A DNA stretch of 64,000 bases from Atopobiaceae bacterium (GCA_902834555.1 CADFJN010000002.1:1-64000); one strand, 5' to 3'; positions 17,478 through 27,079 are shown, numbered from the stretch's first letter. A program made the numbers and translations. The notes: generated from the letters alone by a model not told the origin.

Positions 17478-19127
17478 CTACGCCGTCTTGGAGACGTTGA
17501 CCTCGTCATTCACGATGACGATCTTGCCATCGGCGCGCTGCTCGTAGCCCTGGACCTTGGTGGTAAGGCCGGTGTTCACGTACTCGGAGGCGTAAACCAG
17601 CATCGGGTCATACGAGACAATCGCCTTGAGCGCCTGCTTGTAGTAGTCGGCGCGCTGGTCCTGATCGGTTACGGCAAGGGCCTTGTTGAGAAGATCGTCA
17701 ACGTCCTGGTGACTAAAGCCAGCACCGTTACCCAGGGCACCAACCTCAGAGCTGCTAAAGAGCTTATTGAGGAAGAAGTACGGGTCGGGATACCAGGTCC
17801 AGCTCATGCCGTACATGTCGGCGGTACCAGAGGCGGCAGTAGCGCTGAACGTGCCCCAGTCGGACGGGTTGATCGTGAGGTCGATGTTCAGGTTCTCCTT
17901 CAGCGTCTGCTGCAGGATGGTGCCCATCTTGACGCGTGCCTCGGTGTTGGAGATGTAGAGGTTGAGCGAGAGGCCGTCGCCATAGCCAGCCTCCTCCATG
18001 AGTGCCTTTGCGGCATCCGGGTCATACGTGGGGACGTCGCTCTCGACGGAGGCATCGTAGCCCCAGCTACCCTTGGGGAGCGGCAGCGACGCGGTCTCGG
18101 CCTCGCCGTAGGGGTAGACGCCCTTAACGAGGTCATCGCGGTTGACGGCCATGAGGATGGCCTTGCGCACGCGCTGGTCGGCGGTGGGGCCGTTCACCTG
18201 GTTGAAGTAGACGTAGGCGATGTGCAGGGCCGGGGTCTGCTGCATGACCAGGTCTGAGTTGTTCTTGATAGTCTGGATGGACTCACCGGTGAGCGAGGTG
18301 GCCATGTCAAGCTCGCCAGTGGTGAGGCCATTTGCCGCCTGGGTCATGTCGGTGACAACCTTGATGGTCACGCCGTCGAGGTTGGGCGTGGGTCCCCAGT
18401 AGGTATCGTTCTTCGAGAGGTCGGACTCCTGGTCCTTGAGGAACTGGTCAAGCTTGAAGGGGCCAGAGCCAACGAGGTGATCGCCGAAGGAGTCACCCCA
18501 ACCCTCAACCTCCTCCTTGGGAACGATGACGTTGCCCGCATCGGTGAGCGCGGTGAGGAACGAGGCCGCGGGCGCGTTGAGCACGCAGTTGACGGTCGTG
18601 TCACTCACAACGTCAACGTGATCGAGCATGGAAAGACGGTTCATCGAGGACTCCTTAGCGGAGCGCTCAAGGGAGTACTTGATGTCATCTGCGGTAACGG
18701 CACGACCGTCCTGATACTGACCCTTCTGGAACTTGGCATCGCTGCGCAGGTTGAAGGTGTAGGTTAGGCCGTCGTCGCTAATCGTCCAGTCGGTCGCGAG
18801 CACCGGGACAATCTCGGAGAGATCCATGTTGTAGTCGACGAGCGTGTCGCACACGCAGTTGATGATCTGGGACTCGTAGGTGCCCGTATAGAGGATGGGG
18901 TCAAGGTACTTGGGCGAGGAAGGCAGAGAGATCACGAGGGTGCCACCGGTGGTGGTTCCGTCGGCTCCCGCAGAGGCCGACGAGGTGTCGGAGCTGCCGC
19001 CGCATCCTGCAAGGCCCATCGCCGCAGCGCCTAGGCCGAGCATTCCCGCCGTACGCAGGAAGCCACGCCTCGAGAGGCACGCCATGGACTCCTGCACGTT
19101 CAACCTGGTCTTGTTCTGAGCGCTCAT
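17478..19127 (-). CDS. Peptide-binding lipoprotein of the ABC importer (SBP family 5)
   Basis: Extracytoplasmic solute-binding protein of about 549 residues. The N-terminus has a twin-arginine-like SRRGFLRTAG motif, a hydrophobic stretch and a lipobox ending LAGC (Cys near 44), followed by a Gly/Ser linker, so it should be a membrane-tethered lipoprotein. The body is family 5 (peptide/nickel-binding): YTFNLRSDAKFQKG and the DVKYSLER-like DDIKYSLER segment are characteristic. The start at 19127 is set by GGGAGGAGCTGGCG before the ATG; the open frame to 19220 lacks such a site. First gene of the seven-gene operon, divergent from DUF1177-AroM. Confidence 0.9.
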   Translation of the reverse strand: MSAQNKTRLNVQESMACLSRRGFLRTAGMLGLGAAAMGLAGCGGSSDTSSASAGADGTTTGGTLVISLPSSPKYLDPILYTGTYESQIINCVCDTLVDYNMDLSEIVPVLATDWTISDDGLTYTFNLRSDAKFQKGQYQDGRAVTADDIKYSLERSAKESSMNRLSMLDHVDVVSDTTVNCVLNAPAASFLTALTDAGNVIVPKEEVEGWGDSFGDHLVGSGPFKLDQFLKDQESDLSKNDTYWGPTPNLDGVTIKVVTDMTQAANGLTTGELDMATSLTGESIQTIKNNSDLVMQQTPALHIAYVYFNQVNGPTADQRVRKAILMAVNRDDLVKGVYPYGEAETASLPLPKGSWGYDASVESDVPTYDPDAAKALMEEAGYGDGLSLNLYISNTEARVKMGTILQQTLKENLNIDLTINPSDWGTFSATAASGTADMYGMSWTWYPDPYFFLNKLFSSSEVGALGNGAGFSHQDVDDLLNKALAVTDQDQRADYYKQALKAIVSYDPMLVYASEYVNTGLTTKVQGYEQRADGKIVIVNDEVNVSKTA

Positions 19128-19408
19128 CGCCAGCTCCTCCCTCACGCCGGGCGCAAGCGTCCCGGCAACCAACGCGGCATGCGCGTTGACCCACCTCCTG
19201 CGGGTCGTTGGATGCAGCATGCCATGCTGGTGGCCGTGGGGTTGTTTCAGGGAGGGTGTATTTCACTCGAATGAAACAAGTTACATCGTGCTGTAACAAT
19301 TAAAGGCGCTTCTCGGGCTATGGTAGACGCTAAACAGGCCGGATTCTGGCACTGTTTGCGAATTGCCCGCCACGTGGATTGAAATGTATTTCGTTGAAAG
19401 GATTTCCA

Positions 19409-20347
19409 ATGCTGCTTCGCCAGATGCTCGAGATCTATGACCTCATCGATAAGCCCTCCGCCTCTGGCAACGAGGTCGCGGACTTCCTCCGCGGCCGCGG
19501 TGCAAGCGACGTAACCGTCGAGCGCGTCTCCGGCGAGCGCGGCGGCACCGACTGCATGAAGGTCCTCATTCCTGGCTCCAACGGCAAGTCCTCTGGCGGG
19601 AACGCACCCACGCTTGGCATTGTCGGTCGCCTTGGCGGACTGGGCGCTCGTCCCGAGCTCATCGGCGCCGTGTCCGACGGCGACGGTGCGCTTGCGGCAC
19701 TCACTGCCGCGCTCAAGCTCGTTGAAATGCACAAGCGCGGCGACATCCTCACCGGCGACGTCATTGTGGCCACCCACGTGTGCCCCGACGCGCCCACGCT
19801 CCCTCACGAGCCCGTGCCCTTCATGGACTCCCCCATCGACATGGAGACCATGAACCGCATGGAGGTTGACCCCCGCATGGACGCCGTGGTCTCCATCGAC
19901 ACCACCAAGGGCAACCGCATCATCAACGTGAACGGCATTGCCATCTCCCCCACCGTGATGCAGGGCTACATCCTCTCGGTCTCCAATGACCTCATGGACG
20001 TTATGACGCGCGTGACCGGCAAGATGCCGCAGGTGTTTGCCCTCTCGCAGCAGGACATCACCCCGTACGGCAACGACCTCTACCACCTCAACAGCATCCT
20101 GCAGCCCGCAACGGCGACAAGCGCTCCCGTCGTGGGAGTAGCAATTGCCACCGAGCAGATGGTTGCAGGCTGCGCCACCGGTGCCACACACGGCACCGAC
20201 GTCGAGGAGGCAGCGCGCTTTGCCGTTGAGGTGGCAAAGGTCTACGGGCAGGGTGCCTGCTCCTTCTACGATGCGGAGCAGTTTGACCACCTGGTCGAGC
20301 TCTACGGCACCATGGAGCGCTTCCAGACGCCGGGCCAGGCGCGCTAG
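19409..20347 (+). CDS. DUF1177 protein
   Basis: Protein of about 312 residues that I recognise as the DUF1177 family from conserved stretches: GNAPTLGIVGRLGGLGARPE, VSDGDGALAALTAALKL, SIDTTKGNRIINVNG and LQPATATSAPVVGVAIATEQ. No characterised function is known to me. It keeps acidic and histidine residues (THVCPDAP, HEPVPFMDSP) that could bind metal. GAAAGGATTT precedes the ATG at 19409. It sits two bases before the AroM-family gene and divergently from a peptide importer. DUF1177 and AroM genes are often neighbours, so a shared step in uptake or turnover of a modified peptide or amino acid is plausible. Confidence 0.85.
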   Translation: MLLRQMLEIYDLIDKPSASGNEVADFLRGRGASDVTVERVSGERGGTDCMKVLIPGSNGKSSGGNAPTLGIVGRLGGLGARPELIGAVSDGDGALAALTAALKLVEMHKRGDILTGDVIVATHVCPDAPTLPHEPVPFMDSPIDMETMNRMEVDPRMDAVVSIDTTKGNRIINVNGIAISPTVMQGYILSVSNDLMDVMTRVTGKMPQVFALSQQDITPYGNDLYHLNSILQPATATSAPVVGVAIATEQMVAGCATGATHGTDVEEAARFAVEVAKVYGQGACSFYDAEQFDHLVELYGTMERFQTPGQAR

Positions 20348-20349
20348 GG

Positions 20350-21027
20350 ATGGCACGCACCAGGATTGCCGGCATCACCGTGGGGCAGGCGCCCCGCACG
20401 GACATGACGGCCGACCTTGAGTCGCGTCTCGCGCCAACACTCGAGCTCGTGCAGTATGGGGCGCTCGATGACCTCACTGAAAGCGAGGCCGAGCGCGACC
20501 TTGCGCCCGAGCCCGGCGACGAGGTCTTGGTCTCGCGCATGCGTGACGGCTCGCAGGTTACTTTCTCTGGCACCAAGGTGCTCCCCCTGGTACAGGCGAG
20601 AATCGACCAAGCCGAGCGTGAAGGCGCCCGAGCCATCATCGTACTGTGCACGGGGTCTTTTCCCGAGATGCGCCACGAGGTTCCTCTCGTCTATCCCCAG
20701 CCGCTCTTTCACGCCGTCGCTCGCACCCTTGCGGGTGGCAGGCGTGTGGCCGTGATGGTGCCCGAGCCATCCCAGGTAGAGCAGGCCAAGACGTGGTGGG
20801 GCGATCACGGCGTGGAGGTCGACGTGGTGTCGGCTAGCCCGTACGCGGGTATCGAAGGCGTGCGCAAGACGGCAGCCACGCTGCGCGGGTCGAGCGATGC
20901 CTTTCTCTGTCTTGACTGCATGGGATTCACCACGCAGATGCGCGACGTCGCGCGCGAGGCGTCCGGCCTCGACGTGCTTCTTCCGCGCACCCTTGTTGCC
21001 TCGGTTGTCTCCGAGCTTCTCGGCTAG
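20350..21027 (+). CDS. AroM-family protein
   Basis: Protein of 225 residues of the AroM family, recognised from ITVGQAPRTDMTADL at the N-terminus, YGALDDLTESE, and IIVLCTGSFPE in the middle. The cysteines in LCTGSF and in LDCMGFT resemble the paired catalytic cysteines of Asp/Glu racemase-fold enzymes, which suggests isomerase- or racemase-like chemistry; this is a structural inference. It lies two bases after the DUF1177 gene, and its last four bases overlap the convergent RpiR gene. Confidence 0.82.
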   Translation: MARTRIAGITVGQAPRTDMTADLESRLAPTLELVQYGALDDLTESEAERDLAPEPGDEVLVSRMRDGSQVTFSGTKVLPLVQARIDQAEREGARAIIVLCTGSFPEMRHEVPLVYPQPLFHAVARTLAGGRRVAVMVPEPSQVEQAKTWWGDHGVEVDVVSASPYAGIEGVRKTAATLRGSSDAFLCLDCMGFTTQMRDVAREASGLDVLLPRTLVASVVSELLG

Positions 21028-21872
21028 CGCTCTTCTTTTTCCGGACGGGGGTTCGCTCCCCCGTCCGGCGCGCTTGTCTCGTCGTTGGCGCCCTCGGCCT
21101 TGCTCTGTAGGTAGGCAACCTCGTCGAGAAGAATCTCCAGGTACATGTAGATGGTGAGCTGGGCGTCTGCAAGGTCTGACCGCCTGCCGTTCATGATGCT
21201 TGGCAGCACGATTGCATTAGACGCGTGCGAGATGAACTGGCTTCTCGCGTTCACCGTGACAAAGAAGACCTCTCCGCCGTTCTCGCGTATGGCATCCATG
21301 AGCAGGGCATAGGCATCGTAGTCACGGCCTTTCTGCGAAATAACCACGCAAACGTCACCCTTGCCCAGAATGCTTGCCACGTCATCCATCACCGTCGTGT
21401 CGTTTGTCACGCTGTTGAATATGCCCGCGTGCATGAGCCCCGCAGAGAGCTGCAGTGCTCTCTCGTACATGCGGTCCACGCCCCACACGGCAACGCGTGG
21501 CGCAGCGCAGAGCGAGGCTGCAACGTGGTTGAGCAGTGACGCGTCAACTGCCTCGGCGACCTTGCGCAGCTGGACGGCATTGATGTTCACGAAGCGCGAG
21601 AGAAGACCGCCCTCGTTCGCGCCGCCTTCCTCCTGCGTACCGTTGGAGAGAAGCTGACGGTCCATCTCAAAGCGAAACTCAGAGAAGCCGCTATACCCCA
21701 TGCGCTGACACATGCGCACGATGGCCGCAGCCGAAAGACCCGAGAGCTCCGAGACCTTCGAGGCGGTGTTGCCAACCACATCCATAGGGTGACCGGCAAT
21801 GTAGCGGGCGACGGCAAGCTCGGACTCGGTAAAGTTTCCCTCCTGGGACTTCATGCGCTCTATCAGGTCCAC
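21024..21872 (-). CDS. MurR/RpiR-family transcriptional regulator
   Basis: Regulator of 282 residues with an N-terminal RpiR helix-turn-helix (LSGLSAAAIVRMCQRMGYSGFSEFRF near 45-70) and a C-terminal SIS domain (about 115-260) that would bind a phosphorylated or amino-acid-like effector. Convergent with AroM and on the same strand as the Opp operon and MFS gene, so it is the likely local regulator of the peptide region. The C-terminal tail is long and charged. Confidence 0.85.
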   Translation of the reverse strand: MDLIERMKSQEGNFTESELAVARYIAGHPMDVVGNTASKVSELSGLSAAAIVRMCQRMGYSGFSEFRFEMDRQLLSNGTQEEGGANEGGLLSRFVNINAVQLRKVAEAVDASLLNHVAASLCAAPRVAVWGVDRMYERALQLSAGLMHAGIFNSVTNDTTVMDDVASILGKGDVCVVISQKGRDYDAYALLMDAIRENGGEVFFVTVNARSQFISHASNAIVLPSIMNGRRSDLADAQLTIYMYLEILLDEVAYLQSKAEGANDETSAPDGGANPRPEKEER

Positions 21873-21997
21873 CTAGTGATCCGCCCTCCGCTATCGAAAC
21901 GTATATCACCGTTGCGTGCCAGATGCGTTGGCACACGGAACTTCGAGTATGGTGCCACAGAAGAGTTTCACGTGCCATTGTCCACTTGGCCCACGCC

Positions 21998-23332
21998 CTA
22001 CTCCGCAGAACTTGCCTCGCGACGCAGGATCTCGTCCGCAAGAATCGAGTCGCCATGCTTTGCCAGGGCGATGAAGACGCACATGGCCGCCCCCATCACG
22101 GTGATGTAGAGGAAGAGCTGGGACTCGGCCACGTCCATGACCAGGCCGGACAAGATGGGCGTCACGACTTGCGCCGCCATGCTCACCGTGTAGTAATAGC
22201 CCGAGTAGCGGCCAACGCTCCTGGAGCTGCAGCCCTCAAGGATCATGGGATACACGCACAGGTCAACAGCGCCAAGGGAAGCGCCCATGAGCAGGAAGAG
22301 CACATAGTAGAGGGGCGTGAACGACGGGAAGAGCCACATGATGGCCGGGCAGATAGTCATCACCAAGCCGGCAACGAGGGCAACGCGCTTCCTGCCCAAC
22401 TTGAGGGAGAGGTTGGCCACCGGAACGTACGAGAGAAGCCCTCCCGCTATGGTAACAATGTTGATGATTGCGTAGGAGCCGCCAAGCATCGAGAAGAAGT
22501 CAGACGCGTAACGCGAGATGTTAGTGGTCATGGCGTTGTAGGACATGTAGTAGAAGAAGACCGCGCCAAGGAGCAGGGTAATCGAGCGCACGAGTTCTGG
22601 GTCGGTCACGCGCTCCTTGCCTTGCTCGGCGTCGTCATCCACATCGATCGAGTCTTCCTTGATGCCCATGGCAAGGCTCTCCTCGTGCATCTTAGCCACT
22701 GCCTTTGGCTCGTTGAGAAGCACGCGGTACACCACGGCCGCCACGGCAATCACAATACCCTGCAGCAGGAAAACCGGCACGTAGTCCGGGTTCGCCACCG
22801 AGGGGACAAGGACCGAGATGGCCACCAACATGACGCCAGTACCCGCATAACCCACGATCTTGTCGACCGAATCGCCCTTGGTACGCAGCGGACGCGGCGT
22901 GATGTCGGCGACAATCGCCAGGGTCGCCGTGCGATACGAGCAGATCGCAACCAAGGTCACCAGAATCATCGCAATAAGCAATGGCAGGCTTCCCAGGTTG
23001 TTCGCCACGGCGATGAGCGGCACGGAGACGGCTGCCACGACAGAGCCGGCCATGATGAAGGGGGTTCTTCTCCCCAGGCGCGACCGGCAGCGGTCGGAGA
23101 GGATGCCAAACCAGGGCAGCAGGAAGAGGCCAAACACGTTGTCGAGCGCCATCACCACGCCGGTGAGCCAGTTGGAGAGCCCAAAGGTCTGGGTGAGCAT
23201 CTTGGGGACCAGACCATCGAAGACCTGCCAGAACGAGATCATCCCCATGAAGGGAAGGGAGGCAACCGCGCAGCGCTTCCAGTCGAAGGGAATCTTCTGC
23301 TTGGGCGTCGTGCCCTGCTTCTTCTCGGCCAT
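21998..23332 (-). CDS. MFS transporter (SLC45/GPH-like)
   Basis: Twelve-helix carrier of 444 residues. The MFS loop 2-3 motif appears as GILSDRCRSRLGRRTPFIMAG near 78-97, and the general sequence resembles sugar/cation symporters of the SLC45/GPH type rather than drug exporters. A charged central cytoplasmic loop (about 215-245, rich in Glu and Asp) separates the two six-helix halves. It lies between the RpiR regulator and a membrane-anchored M20 peptidase on the same strand. Substrate unknown. Confidence 0.85.
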   Translation of the reverse strand: MAEKKQGTTPKQKIPFDWKRCAVASLPFMGMISFWQVFDGLVPKMLTQTFGLSNWLTGVVMALDNVFGLFLLPWFGILSDRCRSRLGRRTPFIMAGSVVAAVSVPLIAVANNLGSLPLLIAMILVTLVAICSYRTATLAIVADITPRPLRTKGDSVDKIVGYAGTGVMLVAISVLVPSVANPDYVPVFLLQGIVIAVAAVVYRVLLNEPKAVAKMHEESLAMGIKEDSIDVDDDAEQGKERVTDPELVRSITLLLGAVFFYYMSYNAMTTNISRYASDFFSMLGGSYAIINIVTIAGGLLSYVPVANLSLKLGRKRVALVAGLVMTICPAIMWLFPSFTPLYYVLFLLMGASLGAVDLCVYPMILEGCSSRSVGRYSGYYYTVSMAAQVVTPILSGLVMDVAESQLFLYITVMGAAMCVFIALAKHGDSILADEILRREASSAE

Positions 23333-23392
23333 CTTGGCTCCTCTCGTCCTGGCAACGCCGGAAGGCGACGCGGCAGGCCTTGGTTGCGTTCC

Positions 23393-24883
23393 TTATGCCT
23401 TCAGCTGGTCAAGCCCTCGAACAAATGACACGTAGAACTCCACGCCACGCTTGTAGTCATCAACCGGGATGCGCTCGTTTGCACCGTGGATGAGCCCGCG
23501 CGCCACCGGCGTGTAGATGAAGGCGGCAAAGCGGTACACGTGGTCGCAGATCTTGGTGAACGAGCGCGAGTCCGAGCAGCTGGTCTGCACGTAGAGGCAC
23601 ACGCCCGCCTCGGGGTAGACGCCGGCCACGCAGCGGCGGATGTAGTCAAACTGCGCGTCGTCGTGCGGCGAGTAGGGCGAGGGCTCGTTGACCAGGCTGT
23701 TCTCGGCAATCTCCACGCTCACAGCATCTGGGGCAACACCGGACGCGCGGCACTCCTCGGCAGCCTGAGCGCGAGCGCGAGAAAGCGCGGCGTTCACGTC
23801 CTCGAACGGGGCCACGCGCACGTTGAGGTTAGCCGTGGCCTCGGGCGGCAGGACGTTTCTCGCCGGAGAGCCCTGCAGCTGCGTGAGCGCGTAGGTCGAG
23901 CGGACCATGGGGCCGGTCTCGGCACCGGCGGCAAGGATGTGCCCCACCAGCGGCCGGAAAAGCCACATGTTTGCAAAGATGATGCGATAGGCAAAGCTCC
24001 CGCGGGCCGCGAGCTCCTGAAGCATGGCCGTGACGGCATCTGCAACCTGCGGTTTTCCGGGATGTCCGCAGATGCGCTCCGTCGCGCGGGCAAGAAGGCG
24101 CGTGGCATCGTTGTTCGAGGGGGCAGACGCGTGCCCGCCCGTACCATGCGCCGTCACGGTGACGTCCACATGGCCCTTCTCAGAGACGCCCACCATAGCC
24201 ATGGGCGAGGTCACGCCCAGGGGCACGCCAGTGGCAACCGCGCCGCCCTCATCGAGGACCATGCAGGGATGCACGTTGTGCTCGCGCAGCCACGCCACGG
24301 CATTGTCGGCCGTGGGGCCAGAGGTCTCCTCGCAGCAGGACGAGAAGAACCAGATGTCGCGCGGCGGGACGTAGCCCCCGGCCAGCAGGTGCTCGAACGC
24401 CTCCATGCAGCCGCAGAAGCAGAGCTTGTTGTCGAGCGTGCCACGGGCCCAGATCTGCCCGTCATGGACCTCGGCCGCAAAGGGCGGGTAGGTCCACTCC
24501 TGGCCATCGGTAGGCACCACGTCGTGGTGGGCCATCATCACGACGGGCGCCAGCGAGGAGTCACGCCCTGGCCAGCGCATGAGGATGCCGTACTCGTCGA
24601 TGCGGTTGAGCTCGAACGCATGGAACGTGCGCGGATAGAGGCGCTGGAGCGTGGGCACCCAGCGATCGAAGGGTTCGCGGTCAAGCTTGGCCGGGTCGTC
24701 GCGCGAGACGGTGGGAATACGCAGCAGCGTGCGGAAGCGCTCGACCTCCGCGTCGCCGGCATGGTAGCCGCCCCCGTCGATGGGCGAGCCGGCGGGGAGC
24801 GTGGGCTTCATCGCCGCCGCGCGGGCAACGCAGACGACGAGCAGCACGAGAATAACTACCAAGACGAGAACAAGGACAACCAT
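23393..24883 (-). CDS. Membrane-anchored M20 peptidase (carboxypeptidase S-like)
   Basis: M20-family metallopeptidase of about 496 residues. It begins with one strongly hydrophobic segment (MVVLVLVLVVILVLLVVCVA) that should anchor it in the membrane, leaving the catalytic part outside or at the membrane face. Motifs AHHDVVPTDG (near 130), ARGTLDNK (near 152) and CCEETSG (near 190) supply the metal ligands and catalytic acid. The start at 24883 is set by CTGGAGGCGCC; the frame runs open to 24943. It resembles yeast carboxypeptidase S-type enzymes. It follows a long inverted repeat and precedes the MFS gene. Confidence 0.85.
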   Translation of the reverse strand: MVVLVLVLVVILVLLVVCVARAAAMKPTLPAGSPIDGGGYHAGDAEVERFRTLLRIPTVSRDDPAKLDREPFDRWVPTLQRLYPRTFHAFELNRIDEYGILMRWPGRDSSLAPVVMMAHHDVVPTDGQEWTYPPFAAEVHDGQIWARGTLDNKLCFCGCMEAFEHLLAGGYVPPRDIWFFSSCCEETSGPTADNAVAWLREHNVHPCMVLDEGGAVATGVPLGVTSPMAMVGVSEKGHVDVTVTAHGTGGHASAPSNNDATRLLARATERICGHPGKPQVADAVTAMLQELAARGSFAYRIIFANMWLFRPLVGHILAAGAETGPMVRSTYALTQLQGSPARNVLPPEATANLNVRVAPFEDVNAALSRARAQAAEECRASGVAPDAVSVEIAENSLVNEPSPYSPHDDAQFDYIRRCVAGVYPEAGVCLYVQTSCSDSRSFTKICDHVYRFAAFIYTPVARGLIHGANERIPVDDYKRGVEFYVSFVRGLDQLKA

Positions 24884-24940
24884 GGCGCCTCCAGTGACGT
24901 TTGGGCCATGGTAGCTCTTCCTCCTCGCCCCCTCCCCCTC

Positions 24941-25023
24941 CATTCTTTATCGGTATCTGAGAATTTCGATTTCAGCGACCTGCGGAAACATTGGTCCATC
25001 TTCTCAAAAACCGATAAAGAACG
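24941..25023. repeat. Long inverted repeat, hairpin family copy C
   Basis: Imperfect 23-base arms (24941-24963 and 25001-25023, three mismatches; core TTCTTTATCGGT / ACCGATAAAGAA) enclose a 37-base loop with TCAGCGACCTGCGG. Read on the minus strand, 18 of 23 loop positions match copy B at 27.3 kb, although the stems are unrelated. The GC-rich flanks (CTCGCCCC / GGGGCGAG) extend the pairing. It fills the gap between the M20 and HAD genes. Confidence 0.7.
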
Positions 25024-25049
25024 AGGGGCGAGCGGCACGTAAGGCGATC

Positions 25050-25868
25050 CTACGCCGAGAAGGGCCACTCGCCGGAGGCAAGGGCCTCAATGGCGGCGGC
25101 TACAGCGTCGTCCTCGCAGCGGCCGATGTGCCAGCGAGCCGCGCGGGCCGCCTCGGGCTGGGCGTTGGCAACCGCCACGGAGTTGGGCACCACCGAGAAG
25201 AGCGGCAGGTCGTTGCCGGCGTCGCCAAAGACCACGACCTCGCTCGTGTCAATGCCGAGCAGCTCGCACAGCATGCGCGCACCGGAGCCCTTGTTGTAGC
25301 CGTGGGGCATCACGTTTGAGAAACCCACATGCGCGTAGTCCAGGTCCAGCTCGGGCACCTCGCGCGCCGCCCGCGCGAGGAGCGCGCGCGTACCAGCCTC
25401 GTCCGTGTCGACAAACACGTTGGCCTTGACCACCACGTCCGGCACGGCATCGACCGGCACGCACGTCTCGGCATACGCAGGGAAGGGACGCCTCAGGTCT
25501 TCTCGGCTGCCGGCCACCAGCAGCGGCGTGCCGCCGTCAAAGCAGAGCATCCCGGAGTGTGGCACGTCTGCGAGCATCGTGGCCAGCCGGACGAGCGCGT
25601 CATGCGGCTGGCGCTCCTCGTGGGCCAGTGCGCCGTTGAGGTAGACCTGCAGCCCGTTGGTTGCGAGGCAGGTGGCGCAACAGGCGGTATCCCCACCAAA
25701 GAAGGGCGGGATCCAGTCGATGCCACGGCCGCTTGCCGGCCCAATCACCAACCCCGCATCGAGCGCCACGTGGAATGCCCGTATCGTGCGCGCGGAGACC
25801 TGGGGGTGCCCCTTGGGAAGAATCGTCCCGTCGATGTCGCAAAGAATGAGCTTGGTGTTTCCCGGCAT
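25050..25868 (-). CDS. HAD-superfamily Cof-type phosphatase
   Basis: Cof-type HAD hydrolase of 272 residues. Motif I DIDGTI (residues 11-16) supplies the nucleophile, a cap domain covers about 85-185, the Lys region KGSGARM is near 208 and motif IV GDAGNDLPLF near 228. Such enzymes dephosphorylate sugar phosphates or nucleotides with broad specificity. Its context between peptidases and a PadR module gives no clue to substrate. Confidence 0.88.
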   Translation of the reverse strand: MPGNTKLILCDIDGTILPKGHPQVSARTIRAFHVALDAGLVIGPASGRGIDWIPPFFGGDTACCATCLATNGLQVYLNGALAHEERQPHDALVRLATMLADVPHSGMLCFDGGTPLLVAGSREDLRRPFPAYAETCVPVDAVPDVVVKANVFVDTDEAGTRALLARAAREVPELDLDYAHVGFSNVMPHGYNKGSGARMLCELLGIDTSEVVVFGDAGNDLPLFSVVPNSVAVANAQPEAARAARWHIGRCEDDAVAAAIEALASGEWPFSA

Positions 25869-25898
25869 GTCTCCCCCGCCTTCTCCGCACCGCCTGCG

Positions 25899-26741
25899 CT
25901 ACAAGGCGGTCACGCTCACGTCTCCCATCTGGGCGCTGGCCGCAAGGACCTTCTCGCCAGTGCCTCTCACCACTGTACCCGAGGAGACCGCGCTTCCGTC
26001 AAGCGTGATCTGTCCCATGTCCACGAAGAGCTCGAGCGTTGCGCTGGAGAGGTCGACGCCACTCACGCTGACATCGCCCATCTGGGAAGAGATATCGGCG
26101 CGCGCTGCCTCGACGCCCTGCAGGTCGACGCTGCCAAGGTCCGTCGTAGCGTCAACGGACGCAAGCTCGACCGTCGTGGGGACCACAACGGTGATGGCGA
26201 TGCCATCCGACGCCTGCACGCCAACGTTGCTCGTCTGCTGTTGCGTCACGCGGAGCACGTCGTCTTGCACCTCGTACTCAAACGAGGTGTTGGCGGCACC
26301 GGTATAGCTCACCTGGGCAGACGTCCCGCTCTTAACCACCACGTCCGAGCAGACAGCGCTCACGTCCACAGACGAGAAGTCCTCGGCAGTGGTGGCGTCA
26401 ACGCTTCCGGCATGCGGATCTTCGCCAGCACGACCCCAAAAGACCGCCCAGCACACGCAGCACACCGCAATGACGCCGAGAACCACCGCCACAATGCGCC
26501 CCGGATGCCGTTTGCGCGCTGGTTGCGGCTTTACGCCAAGTGACTCGAGCACCTCGTCGGGGTTGCCAAACTCGTCGATGGTCGCCTTGGCCGCCTCCTT
26601 CTCGGACATGCCCTGGGCGAGAAGCTCGGCATACTTGTCCTCCATCATCTGGCCAAGCTCGTCCTTCGCGCGGTGCGCCTCGGGTGTCTGCGGGAGCTTG
26701 GAGAACACGGACTCGAGGTAACCCCTGATGTCATCCATCAT
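25899..26741 (-). CDS. HAAS-domain membrane protein with DUF4097-type repeat
   Basis: Protein of about 280 residues. The first 75 residues form a helical HAAS-like domain (MMDDIRGYLESVFSKLP... ATIDEFGNPDEVLESLG), one membrane segment follows (about 85-105), and the exported part (about 120-280) is beta-rich with regularly spaced Asp/Ser/Val strands (VDLQGVEAARADISSQMGDV) typical of DUF4097/adhesin-like right-handed beta folds. The start overlaps the PadR stop as ATGA. PadR plus HAAS/DUF4097 pairs are common envelope-stress modules in Gram-positives; the function of this one is inferred from that. Confidence 0.8.
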   Translation of the reverse strand: MMDDIRGYLESVFSKLPQTPEAHRAKDELGQMMEDKYAELLAQGMSEKEAAKATIDEFGNPDEVLESLGVKPQPARKRHPGRIVAVVLGVIAVCCVCWAVFWGRAGEDPHAGSVDATTAEDFSSVDVSAVCSDVVVKSGTSAQVSYTGAANTSFEYEVQDDVLRVTQQQTSNVGVQASDGIAITVVVPTTVELASVDATTDLGSVDLQGVEAARADISSQMGDVSVSGVDLSSATLELFVDMGQITLDGSAVSSGTVVRGTGEKVLAASAQMGDVSVTAL

Positions 26742-27079
26742 GCACCGCACCCTTTCATAAAGCGGCCGACAACGTCCTTGGTAAGCTGCCACTCCCGGCA
26801 TCGTGCCTGGTAGTGGTCGATTCCCGCTGAGGTGATGCGGTAGTAGGTGCGCCGCTTGCCGTTCTCGGCGACCTGGGGGAATGACTCCACGAGACCGCCC
26901 TTCTCCAGGCGCGTGAACGCCGAGTAGAGCGTTGTTTCCTTGACTGCGTAGAGGCCGTCCGAGATCTGGCGAATGCGCTTCGAAACCTCGTAGCCGTAGG
27001 AGGGCCCCCGCAGGAGCACGCAGAGAATCATGGGATCGATGTAGCCGCGGATGTAGTCGCTGCTTATCTCGTCTGGCAC
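26738..27079 (-). CDS. PadR-family transcriptional repressor
   Basis: Winged-helix regulator of 113 residues with the standard PadR pattern: MILCVLLRGPSYGYEVSKRI near 17-36, the recognition-helix region VKETTLYSAFTRLEKGGLV near 46-64, and the wing KRRTYYRITSAG near 76-87. It is coupled to the HAAS/DUF4097 gene by an ATGA overlap. Two palindromes in its promoter are likely autoregulatory operators. Confidence 0.9.
   Translation of the reverse strand: MPDEISSDYIRGYIDPMILCVLLRGPSYGYEVSKRIRQISDGLYAVKETTLYSAFTRLEKGGLVESFPQVAENGKRRTYYRITSAGIDHYQARCREWQLTKDVVGRFMKGCGA

Noticed and set aside
23486..25042. Open frame of over 500 codons on the plus strand opposite the anchored M20 peptidase
   Set aside because: The minus strand carries intact metal-site motifs and a good ribosome site; the plus frame has neither.
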